Source of the DNA: Bog-473 sp963828825
GTDB taxonomy: Bacteria > Actinomycetota > Acidimicrobiia > Acidimicrobiales > RAAP-2
Assembly (NCBI GenBank): GCA_963828825.1
Contig: CAWHGF010000001.1
Location: 372,001-436,000, forward strand
DNA length: 64,000 bases
Direction: 5' to 3'
The translations under genes were made by a program, and so were the position numbers. Shown here in pieces: positions 46,342 to 54,628 of the stretch (position 1 is its first letter; each line of letters opens with the position of its first letter). The notes beneath the pieces were generated by a model. It ran no database searches. It was not told where the DNA came from and saw only the letters and a list, made by a program, of their open reading frames with translations.

Positions 46342-47421
46342 ATGTTCGACGACCGGATGGCCGCGCTCGAGGTGGAGTACGAAACCGTCGAGACGGAGCT
46401 GGCCGACCCGGCCACCCTCTCGGACTCCGACCGGCTGCGCGACCTGTCGCGGCGCCACAAGGAACTCGGTGAGATCGTCCGCGCCTGGCACGAGCTGACC
46501 GCCGCCCGCGAGGACGTCACCACCGGCCGCGAGATGCTGACCGAGGCGTCGGGGGACGAGCGCGAGCTGATGCGCCAGGAGGTCGACGAGTCCGAGGCGC
46601 GGGTGGCGGCGCTCGAGGAGCGCATGGAGTCTCTCCTGCTGCCGAAGGACCCGAACGAGGGTCGCAACGTGATCATGGAGATCCGTGGCGCGGTGGGGGG
46701 AGACGAGGCCAACCTCTTCGCCCGCGTGCTCTTCGACATGTACCTGCGCTACGCCGCCATCAAGAAGTGGAAGGTGGAGATCCTCTCGGAGGACGCGTCC
46801 GACAAGGACGGCATCAACGAGGCCGTCTTCCTCGTGAAGGGCCCCGATGCCTACATCCGCCTGGAGCACGAGGCGGGCACCCACCGCGTGCAGCGGGTCC
46901 CTGTGACCGAGGCCAAGGGGAGGATCCACACGTCCACCGCAACGGTGACCGTGCTGCCCGAGGCCGAGGAGGTCGAGATCGACATCGACCCGAACGACCT
47001 CAAGATCGACGTCTACCGCTCCACGGGCCCGGGCGGGCAGTCGGTCAACACGACCGATTCCGCCGTGCGCATCACACACCTCCCCACCGGGACCGTCGTG
47101 GCCATGCAGGACGAGAAGAGCCAGATTCAGAACCGGGCCAAGGCCATGGTGGTGCTGCGGGCGCGCCTGCTCAAGGCGGAGCAGGACCGGCAGGCCGCCG
47201 CCATGTCGGCCCAGCGGCGCGGCCAGGTGGGCGCGGGGAACCGCACCGACAAGATCCGCACCTACAACTTCAAGGAGAACCGGGTCACCGATCACCGGAT
47301 CAACCTGACCCTCTACAAGTTGGACCAGGTGCTGGCGGGCGATCTTGGCGAGCTCACCGACGCGCTGATGGCCGACAAGCGGGCACGCCAGCTCGGTGGC
47401 GAGGAGGACGGCGGACAGTGA
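46342..47421 (+). CDS. prfA: peptide chain release factor 1
   Basis: RF1 of 359 residues, releasing peptides at UAA and UAG. The PxT codon-recognition motif lies in RVPVTEAKGRIHTST and the catalytic GGQ in STGPGGQSVNTTDSAV. Its GGQ glutamine is the substrate of PrmC, encoded directly behind with a GTGA overlap. Normal length, intact frame. Confidence 0.97.
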   Translation: MFDDRMAALEVEYETVETELADPATLSDSDRLRDLSRRHKELGEIVRAWHELTAAREDVTTGREMLTEASGDERELMRQEVDESEARVAALEERMESLLLPKDPNEGRNVIMEIRGAVGGDEANLFARVLFDMYLRYAAIKKWKVEILSEDASDKDGINEAVFLVKGPDAYIRLEHEAGTHRVQRVPVTEAKGRIHTSTATVTVLPEAEEVEIDIDPNDLKIDVYRSTGPGGQSVNTTDSAVRITHLPTGTVVAMQDEKSQIQNRAKAMVVLRARLLKAEQDRQAAAMSAQRRGQVGAGNRTDKIRTYNFKENRVTDHRINLTLYKLDQVLAGDLGELTDALMADKRARQLGGEEDGGQ

Positions 47422-48383
47422 GGGCCCGCGTGGTGGGGCCCGCCGCACGCCGATGGTCGACTCTCCCGACGGCGCTCGCCCCGGCGGACGTCGAGACCCG
47501 CGCACTCGTGGACGAGCTGGCCGCGGTGGTGGGAGGGGCCCGCCACGAGGCCCGCTTCATCGTGGACGAGGTGCTGGCGCTTCCCCGCGGTGGAGCGCGG
47601 CCCGACGTCGTGCCGGCCGGCCCGGCGGCGGCGGCCCGGGCCATGGCGGACCGTCGGACGGCGGGAGAACCACTGCAGTACATCTTCGGCCACTGGCCGT
47701 TCCGCGGCCTCGATCTGCGCGTCGACGCCCGCGTGCTGATTCCGCGACCCGAGACCGAACAGGTGGTGGAGACGGCCCGGGGCGAGGCCCGGCGCCTGCT
47801 GGGCGCCCCCCGGGGTTCGGGCCTGGTTGTCGTCGACGCGGGGACGGGCAGCGGGGCGATCGCGCTGGCGCTGGCGACCGAGCTCGGTGCCGCCGCGGTG
47901 AACGAGCTGTGGGCCACCGACACCAGTCCCGGCGCGCTCGCGGTGGCCGCAGCCAACCTGGAGGCGTGCCGCGTCGCGGACGCCGGCGCTCTGCCCCGCG
48001 TCGAGCTGGTCGAGGGGAGCTGGCTGGAGCCGCTGCCCGAACGTCTGCGCGGGCGCGTCGACCTGGTGGTGTCGAACCCGCCGTATGTGAGCGAGGGGGA
48101 GTGGGCCGGCCTGGCCCCCGAAGTTCGTGCCGAGCCCAGGCAGGCCCTGGTTGCCGGCTCCGGCCGGGGCGGCGACGCCGGCCTGGCTGACGTGGAGGCC
48201 GTGGTCGATGAGGGCCGCCGCTGGCTGCGCCGGCCGGGAGCGGTCGTGGTCGAACTGGCGCCGCCGCAGGCCGGGCCGGCGCTGCGTTGGGCGTTGCAAC
48301 TCAAGTACGACGAGGTACGCGTCGAAGAGGACTTGTCGGGCCGGCCCCGCGCGCTCGTGGCGCGGCTGACCGGTTCAGAATAG
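47418..48383 (+). CDS. prmC: release factor glutamine methyltransferase
   Basis: 321 residues. S-adenosylmethionine-dependent enzyme that methylates the GGQ glutamine of RF1/RF2. N-terminal helical domain, then LQYIFGHWPFRGL, IPRPETE, the SAM motif VDAGTGSGAIALALA and the catalytic SNPPYVSEGEW. GTG start inside the prfA stop, so the substrate and modifier are coupled. Confidence 0.95.
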   Translation: MRARVVGPAARRWSTLPTALAPADVETRALVDELAAVVGGARHEARFIVDEVLALPRGGARPDVVPAGPAAAARAMADRRTAGEPLQYIFGHWPFRGLDLRVDARVLIPRPETEQVVETARGEARRLLGAPRGSGLVVVDAGTGSGAIALALATELGAAAVNELWATDTSPGALAVAAANLEACRVADAGALPRVELVEGSWLEPLPERLRGRVDLVVSNPPYVSEGEWAGLAPEVRAEPRQALVAGSGRGGDAGLADVEAVVDEGRRWLRRPGAVVVELAPPQAGPALRWALQLKYDEVRVEEDLSGRPRALVARLTGSE

Positions 48384-48387
48384 GACC

Positions 48388-49101
48388 ATGGACGACGCCG
48401 ACGATTTCGAGAAAGCCCGGCCCCCGCTGGTCGGAGCGGGTGCGACGGCGGTGATGGACGCGTTGGAGGCCGGTGCGATCGTCGCCGTACCCAATGTGGG
48501 CGGCTACATCCTGGCCGTGCGCGCCGGGTCGTCCGACGAGGCGCGGCTCGTCAGGCTGGCCGCCGACACCGACGGGCCCCACTACGCGGTCGGGCAGATC
48601 GAGGACGTGCGCGCGCTGACGACTGGGTGGACCGACGAGCTGGGCACGCTGCTCCAGCGCTGCTGGCCCGGGCCGGTCGAGGTGTTCCTCCCGTGGGCCG
48701 GATCCGTCGGCGCCGGGGCCCCAGGCGAGGAGGACGCGCCCGCGGGGGCGCCGGACTCGAACGGTGGCACCGCAGAGAACGGCGCCTGGGCGATCGTCGT
48801 GGGCATGCCCGAGGGGAGGGCCTTGCGGCGTCTGTGCCGCGAGCAGGGTCCGTGGCGGACGATTCCGCTCCGCTTCACCGAGGCGGAGGAGGTCGCCCAG
48901 GCCTTCGGCGTCGACGACGTGGCCCTCGTCATCGACGGTGGCCGGCGCGAAGGTCCAACGCCCACGGTGGTGGACGCGACGGTCACGCCGATCCGCGTCC
49001 TGCGCGAGGGCGCGCTGCCGGCGTCCTTCATTGAGGGGACGATGCTGATGAGCACGCGGCGCCGGCTCTTTTCCAGGACGAAGCGGCCCGACGCGGGCTG
49101 A
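48388..49101 (+). CDS. degenerate Sua5/YrdC-like protein
   Basis: 237 residues in the place of tsaC/sua5, whose normal product makes threonylcarbamoyl-AMP for the t6A base of tRNA. The fold is traceable: GAIVAVPNVGGY at the start, CWPGPVEVFLP in the middle and PTVVDATVTPIRVLREGALP near the end. But the PTDTVYGL signature is lost, the Lys-x-Arg nucleotide motif reads as TDGPHYAVG, and SxN is not seen. A Gly/Ala insert of about 25 residues lies near residue 115. Probably not an active TsaC; role unknown. It starts 4 bases after the prmC stop. Confidence 0.7.
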   Translation: MDDADDFEKARPPLVGAGATAVMDALEAGAIVAVPNVGGYILAVRAGSSDEARLVRLAADTDGPHYAVGQIEDVRALTTGWTDELGTLLQRCWPGPVEVFLPWAGSVGAGAPGEEDAPAGAPDSNGGTAENGAWAIVVGMPEGRALRRLCREQGPWRTIPLRFTEAEEVAQAFGVDDVALVIDGGRREGPTPTVVDATVTPIRVLREGALPASFIEGTMLMSTRRRLFSRTKRPDAG

Positions 49102-49141
49102 TACGGGCTGCCAGAACGGCGGAGCTGTCCGGCGGGTCGGC

Positions 49142-49195
49142 TGGTTCGTTCGTTCGTTGGTTGGTTGGTTGGTTGGTTGGTTTGGCTGGCGGGTA
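49142..49195. repeat. tetranucleotide microsatellite
   Basis: TTCG units pass into six or more GGTT units (TTGGTTGG...). Very unlike the surrounding base use. Confidence 0.9.
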
Positions 49196-49235
49196 CGCCG
49201 GCCGGTGCATCCCTGGGGGTTTCGACCAGGTTCGG

Positions 49236-49290
49236 ACCTCCGACCTCCGACCTCCGACCTCCGACTCCGACTCCGACCTCCGACCCCGAC
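49236..49290. repeat. CCTCCGA-type tandem repeat
   Basis: About nine units of 6-7 bases (ACCTCCG, ACTCCG) in a row, with no spacer sequences. Confidence 0.9.
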
Positions 49291-49425
49291 ACGCGGCACA
49301 TCTCTGCGGAGACTATAAACGGGTTGGTTTACAGTCTGCGCAGAAACGCACGGCGCTCTGCAGTCCGAACGGAGGAGAGCCGAGCCGTCGCTCGTTCCTG
49401 AGCACGAGGGAGCCCGGGGGTCCAC

Positions 49426-50478
49426 CTACAATCCGGCGTCGACCCGCTCGACCGCCGGCAGCGTGCTGACCGAGCGCCGGGCCTCCCAGTGATTGCGGCG
49501 CCCGAGTGCGGCGAAGTAGGACGGCCGGTCGGTCAACGCGTAGGTGGCCAGCCACAGCCGCTTGAGGTGCCGCTTGTAGCCGTGCGCCACGTCGTCCTCG
49601 TAGGCAGTGCGGCCATGGAGCACGTGGTAGTTGTTGATGAATTGCATCTCACCGGGCTGCAGGTCCATGTACACGTTGAAGTCCGGGTCGTTGGCCAGCG
49701 CGGAGGCCGCGGCGATGGCCTCCCGCGCCGTCGGGCTGAGCCTGGGCGCGTCGGGGTGGCGTTGTGAAGCGAGGATGTACTGCGGGATGAAGCGCACGAA
49801 GAGCCGCCCGGCGTGCTCGGTGAACGCAGGCACCGAGTAGAAGGCCTGCGCGCCCTCGGCCTGTTCGCCCCGTGTGTCGTAGGGCAGCGGCTCGTACAGC
49901 GCCGCTGCCAGGTCAGGGCGCTCGCGCACCAGCTGGTTGTGGATCGCCACGGCGTTGGCCACGCAGGACAGGCCGCCGGTGCGAGCCGTACGGAGGCAGA
50001 GAAGGCCGACCAGGTCGGATCCGTCGGTGTGGTAGTCGAGCGCAATGCCGCCGAGCTCGTTGCCGCGCACCGTCGGATCGTCGATGGTCTTGCCCTGGTC
50101 CGTGACGTCGCCCAGGACGTGGCCGTACTTGTTCTGCGCCCACGGCTCGCCGAGATGCAGGCCGATGCCCCAGTAGAGGAGCGTGAGGTCGTCGTCGCCG
50201 TAGCGTGCCGTGTCGAGCGTCGCGATGCGGGCGAAGCCCCGCCCGTCGAGGAGCGTGTCGACGACCGCGTGGAGCTTGGACGCGAGACGGTCGAGAGGGA
50301 AGTCGTCGCGCTCGAGCTCCAACGGGTCGTCGCTCTTCTTCTTGGCCACGGCCAGGGCGGCGTCGAGCTCGGCGTGGTCGGACGCGCTCAGGCGCAGTGT
50401 CCACGCCGCCGGATCGGCGATATCCCCGGCCCTCCACTCGGCTGCCGGCTCCAACTCATGCAGTGCGCTGGCCGTCAT
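49426..50478 (-). CDS. TauD/TfdA family dioxygenase
   Basis: 350 residues. Fe(II)/2-oxoglutarate oxygenase with the HxD motif in ALDYHTDGSDLVGLL and the distal His in NNYHVLHGRTAY; the Arg-bearing end is HLKRLWLATY. This subgroup resembles TauD-like proteins with longer N-termini (gamma-butyrobetaine-like or unknown). GAGAGGAG stands before the ATG. It lies behind the amidohydrolase gene on the same strand. Confidence 0.85.
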   Translation of the reverse strand: MTASALHELEPAAEWRAGDIADPAAWTLRLSASDHAELDAALAVAKKKSDDPLELERDDFPLDRLASKLHAVVDTLLDGRGFARIATLDTARYGDDDLTLLYWGIGLHLGEPWAQNKYGHVLGDVTDQGKTIDDPTVRGNELGGIALDYHTDGSDLVGLLCLRTARTGGLSCVANAVAIHNQLVRERPDLAAALYEPLPYDTRGEQAEGAQAFYSVPAFTEHAGRLFVRFIPQYILASQRHPDAPRLSPTAREAIAAASALANDPDFNVYMDLQPGEMQFINNYHVLHGRTAYEDDVAHGYKRHLKRLWLATYALTDRPSYFAALGRRNHWEARRSVSTLPAVERVDAGL

Positions 50479-50524
50479 GTCGGCTCCTCTCTGTTCACGG
50501 TTACTCGTTCAGGGTTCCCGGTGA

Positions 50525-52288
50525 TCACGAGGCCCGCCGCGCGCCGGCCGTGTCGCGTCCTCCACGGACGAGCCGCCCGGGCAGCGCGCCCGTGGGCTCG
50601 CCGTCTCGATACGTGATCTCCCCGGCCACGACAGTGGCGCGGTAGCCGCGGGCACCCTGGAGAAGCCGCTTGCCGCCGGCGGGCAGGTCGTAGGCCATGA
50701 CCGGCACCTCGCAGGCCAGGATGTCGAAATCGATGACGTTGACGTCAGCCCGCATGCCCGGAGCCAGGACGCCGCGGTCGTGGAGTCCAACTGCCGCGGC
50801 GTGTCGCGCTGGTCAGCTGCTCGACGACGCGGCCCACCTCTATGCGGCCGTACGCGCGGTCGCGGGACCAGTGGGAGAGCGCGTACGTCGGGAAGCTAGC
50901 GTCGGAGATGAGGCCGACGTGGGCTCCGCCGTCGCCCAGGCCGAAGACGGTGTAGAGGGTGGGCGAGCATCTCGCCACAGGCATCGAGGTTCCCGTCGGC
51001 GTAGTTGGAGAACGGGGTGTAGAGGAAATTCTGGCCTTCGTTCTCGGACAGCAGGTCGAGCAGCAGGGCGGCCGGATCGACTCCCCGCGCCGCCGCCAGC
51101 CGCAGGACACTCGTCTCGGGTGCGGGCTCGTAGTCGGGCACGTCACCGAGCGGGTACAGGCGCCCGTAGTCGACCGGGCGCGGCCCGCCCCGCCGGCGCC
51201 CGCCATCACCAGCGACACCGTCGGCTGCCATGTCGGCCAGCAGACGGGCGCGCCATGCCGGATCGCGCAGGGCGCGGGCCTGACTCGGCCACGGGCAGGG
51301 CAGCGATGTCCCCGTAGGCCGGGAACGCGACGATGGGGTGGTACGAGGACTGCAGCCCGACCAAAAGCCCCACGGGGCGCGGCGCGACCTGCGCCCGGAT
51401 GGGCAGTCCCTCGGCGACCGCGGCCTCAATCCGCCCCAGCAGGTCCCGCCAGGCCTCGGGTCGGCGGTGGCTCTGGGCCAACGAGAGCGACAGGGGCACG
51501 CCCGTGCGCGCCACCATGGAGCGGACCAACTCGAACTCGCCGTCGGTGTCGGGCCAGAAGTCTGAGATCAGCTCCACCACGCCGTGCCCGGCGTCAGCGA
51601 CGCCGAGTGCGATCGCCTCGAGCTCGTCGGTGCTGGCGCGCAGCGACGGCGTCGGGTCGCCGGTGGCCGTTCGGTGGTTCAGCGTCCGTGACGTCGAGAA
51701 CCCGATCGCCCCGGCCCGCATGGCCTCGGTCGCCAGGGTGCGCATGGCCGCCGCGTCCTCCGGCGTCGCCTCCTCCAGGCGAGCGGCCCGCTCGCCCATG
51801 ACGTAGAGGCGCAGGGCACCATGGGGGAGCTGCGCGCACAGGTCGATGTCGTGGGGCATCCGCTCGACGGCGTCGAGATACTCGCCGAAGCTCTCCCACG
51901 ACCACTCGATCCCCTCGTCGAGCACGGCGCCGGGGATGTCCTCGACCCCTTCCATGAGCGAGATGAGCCGGGGGTGGGCGTCGGGCCGCACCGGTGCGAA
52001 GCCGACGCCGCAATTGCCCATCACGGCCGTCGTGACGCCGTGCCAGCTCGACGGCGTCATCCGCTCGTCCCACGTCGCCTGCCCGTCGTAGTGCGTGTGG
52101 ATGTCGACGAAGCCCGGCGTGACCAGCAGGCCGGTGGTGTCGATCTCCTCCGCGCCCCGGCCGGGCACCGCTCCCACCGTGGTGATGGTCCCGTCGTCCA
52201 CCGCGACGGCGGCCGGGAGGGGTTCGCCGCCCCGCCCGTCGGCCACCAGCCCGCCCCGGATCACGAGGTCGTGTGTCGTCGCTGCCAT
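50525..52288 (-). CDS. N-acyl-D-amino-acid deacylase-like amidohydrolase, three frame breaks
   Basis: Metal-dependent amidohydrolase of about 587 residues. The metal motif HTHYDGQATWD is near residue 65. The body has GNCGVGFAP, TLYTVFGLGDGGAHVG and the closing AAAVGLHDRGVLAPGMRADV, all typical of D-aminoacylases. Frames slip near 51275, 50970 and 50800; each can be repaired by one or two bases, and the family order is kept, so sequencing error is likely. Cleaves N-acyl groups from D-amino acids or similar amides. It may be controlled by the palindrome just upstream. Confidence 0.8.
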
Positions 52289-52321
52289 GCCCTGCCCCTC
52301 ACTCTCCCGACCAGCCGGGAG

Positions 52322-52343
52322 ATAGTTAGATCGATCTAACTAT
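52322..52343. promoter_or_regulatory. MarR operator, perfect palindrome
   Basis: A 22-bp perfect inverted repeat centred on GATC with arms ATAGTTAGATC, between MarR and the amidohydrolase start. Its AGTTAG/CTAACT half-sites are shared with the other MarR locus at 12864. Confidence 0.75.
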
Positions 52344-52381
52344 ATGCCAGACCAGGTCCCGTGGCAAGGGCCCGTGGCCGA

Positions 52382-52876
52382 TCAGGGCTCGGCCCCGAAG
52401 ACGGCACCGAGGCGCTCCTCACGGGTCTCCGCGTGGGCGGCAGCGAGATCCCGCAGGAAGCTCCGCATGTGGGCGCGGTCCACGCCGGGCACCAGCTCCT
52501 CCATCCGGTCGGCCAGCTCCTGCTCGAAGCGGGCCAGCCGGGCCCGGCCCTCCCGCGTGAGCTCGACCCGGGTCACCCGCCCGTCGCCCGTCTCGTCCAC
52601 GGCGTCGGCTACCCAGCCCTGCTGGCGCAGACCGGTGATCATGGCCGAGACCGTCGGCTTGGTGACCGCATTGGCTGCCGCCAGCTCCCCGGCGCGCCGG
52701 GAGCCGCCCAGGAGGTAGAGCAACGTGCGGTACTGCGCCATGCTCAGGTCGCCCCGGCGGGCGACCTGTTCGAACTCGCGGTAGAGGGAGACGACCAGGC
52801 GCACACCCGGGGCACGTTCGTCTGCCGCAGAGGCCATGCGCTGCACCATAGGTTCGCCGGCCGGCCCCTCGGGCAC
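52382..52876 (-). CDS. MarR-family regulator
   Basis: Up to 164 residues; an ATG at 52849 (MVQRM) is an alternative start. Winged helix: LSMAQYRTLLYLLGG, recognition helix TKPTVSAMITGLRQQGWV, wing DETGDGRVTRVELTREG. It sits between the thiolase-like and amidohydrolase genes on the same strand. The perfect palindrome lies downstream of its stop, so it probably controls the amidohydrolase-TauD unit. Confidence 0.87.
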   Translation of the reverse strand: MPEGPAGEPMVQRMASAADERAPGVRLVVSLYREFEQVARRGDLSMAQYRTLLYLLGGSRRAGELAAANAVTKPTVSAMITGLRQQGWVADAVDETGDGRVTRVELTREGRARLARFEQELADRMEELVPGVDRAHMRSFLRDLAAAHAETREERLGAVFGAEP

Positions 52877-52899
52877 GACCGGCGCGCACGTGGGACGCC

Positions 52900-54466
52900 C
52901 TACCCGGTCAGCGTGAGGGTCCCGTCGGGGGCCAGGTCGCCGGTGCGGCCGATGCCCTCCTCGGCGCAGAGCCGCGCCAGCTCGTCGGCGTCTTTCACGT
53001 TGCCCCAGGCCCGGACGCCGTCGGCGGTGCGGCAGGCGAGGATGCCGCGTTCGGGTGTGCCGTCACGGTCGAAGGCGACCGTGTAGGTCTCGACGCTGAC
53101 CGTGCCGGTGGCTTCAGGATCGATCGGGCAGCGCGGGAGCGCGTCGACGGCGGGCTGGACACTCCGCCACGGGAAGGGTCGGCTCTCGCCGTGGGACGGC
53201 GGGCGCGAGGCGTAGACCCCGAGGGAGTGCTTGGTGGCGTACCACCCCAGGCCGCTGACGAGCGCCGCGCTGTCCGGTCGGCTGCGCAGCGCGCCGACGG
53301 CGCATGCGATGCCGTGTGCGGTGTAGTTGTTCCCGGGACCTCCGCCGAACGTGAGCCCGCCGGTCAGTGTCAACGGGCGGTCCGGGTCGTCGACGGCGAG
53401 CCCGAGCTCGCGAGCCGCCATCTGCACCACGGCGGGGAAGCACGAGTAGAGGTCGACGAACGTGATGTCGTCGACGCCCAGCCCGGCCTGCTCGAGTGCC
53501 GCCGCGCCGGCGAACCGGATGGCGGGGGAGCGGTGCAGCTCGGGTCGCTCGGAGATGAACCAGTGGTCATTGGCGTCCGCGCCCGGCGAGGGGGAAGACC
53601 CAGCGCTCCTCGGGCACGCCGGCGGCGCTGGCGGCCGCCGCGGAGCACACGATGGAGGCCGCACCTTGGTCGACCTGCATGTTGGCCGTGCAGAGCTTTG
53701 GATAGGGGAACGACACCATGCGGTTGCCGGGGGCGGGAGAGACGATCTCGTCCGGCGTGCGGGCGGTGCGGATCCAGGCGTGGGGATTGCCCGCGGCCAC
53801 CTCGCTGAAGCGGGACCACAGGGCGCCGATCCGGGCCCTGTGCTCTCGCAACGTCCAGCCGTTGGCCGCGCGCAGGGCGTTCTCGAACAAGGGGTAGGCG
53901 TGCACCGGCAGGACAACGCCGCGCTGCATCTCGAGCTCGGTCGCGCCGGGCTTCTCCGCCCCGAAGACGGCGGCCGGCGGTGTGCCCTCGGGCTGGCTCG
54001 CCCACTTGAGCCACGGACGGTCCGGGTCGCGACGCGCCAGGGCGCGGGCGTACATCGCCTCGGCGCCGGTCATCAGCACGACGTCCAGCTCACCCCGGCT
54101 GATGGCGAGACAGGCCTGGTGCATGAGCGCCTGCGGGTTGTTGCCCCCGATGGACGAGACCATGAGCTCCGCCGGCTCGTCACCCTCGGCGAAGCCGAGA
54201 CGCGCCGCCACCAGAAGGGCGGGGTTGACGGTGGGCCAGCTCAGCGACGCCACGACACGGATGCTGTCGGCGCGCCTGATGAGGGCCCGCCCGGCCGGGG
54301 CTGCGCCGCCGGCCGGGACGCCGTCGCAATCCTCCGCCGCCGCAAGCAGCGCCGCCGTCATGAGCTCCAGCGGCTCGGGCCTCGCCACGGGGTCGAGTCC
54401 GGCGTCGGGTGGCGTGGCAATCTGGCCCACTCCGACCACGACGGGGGTCCGCGGGTCGAGCGTCAT
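52900..54466 (-). CDS. thiolase-like protein with C-terminal OB-type domain, frameshifted
   Basis: About 520 residues. N-terminal thiolase fold (TPVVVGVGQIATPP, SIGGNNPQALMHQACLAI, VVLMTGAEAMYA) and C-terminal half (DLYSCFPAVVQMAARELGL, LTLTGGLTFGGGPGNNY), then an OB-type tail. At the position of the first nucleophilic Cys the sequence has Asn/Pro (GGNNPQ), so classic thiolysis is doubtful. A run of five C near 53590 breaks the frame; removing one C joins WVFP to SPGADANDHWF. Probably acts on acyl-CoA intermediates. First gene of the minus-strand set. Confidence 0.8.
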
Positions 54467-54515
54467 GGAGCGAGCAGCGTACCGGTTCAACCACGGGAGC
54501 CCCCCGGGGCACCGG

Positions 54516-54521
54516 TAGACT
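54516..54521 (+). promoter_or_regulatory. -10 box before rpiB vestige/glyA
   Basis: TAGACT, 8 nt before the ATG at 54530. Likely drives glyA and perhaps the genes behind it. Confidence 0.55.
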
Positions 54522-54529
54522 CGATGCCC

Positions 54530-54628
54530 ATGCGTGTCGCTGTCGGCCCCGATCACGCCCGGTTCGACCTCGAGGAGATCCCGAGGACCGAAGCCGTTCC
54601 CGACAGCTCAGTCGAAGGGACCTCATGA
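54530..54628 (+). pseudogene. rpiB vestige, now a 32-codon leader ORF before glyA
   Basis: The first 14-16 residues, MRVAVGPDHARFDLEE, match the start of ribose-5-phosphate isomerase B. After these only 16 more residues follow (ending SSVEGTS) and the frame stops inside the glyA start (ATGA). A full RpiB is about 150 residues. rpiB stands directly before glyA in many Gram-positive genomes, so this looks like an in-frame deletion that kept the promoter and the coupling to glyA. It could now serve only as a leader peptide. Confidence 0.6.

Larger units (their letters stand above)
49102..49425. other. intergenic region with two microsatellites
   Basis: No gene. It marks the junction between the core block and the minus-strand accessory genes, and carries the two simple repeats listed separately. 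Confidence 0.75.

Noticed and set aside
49236..49290. CRISPR-like direct repeats
   Set aside because: The units are 6-7 bases with no spacers and no cas genes nearby; it is a simple tandem repeat.
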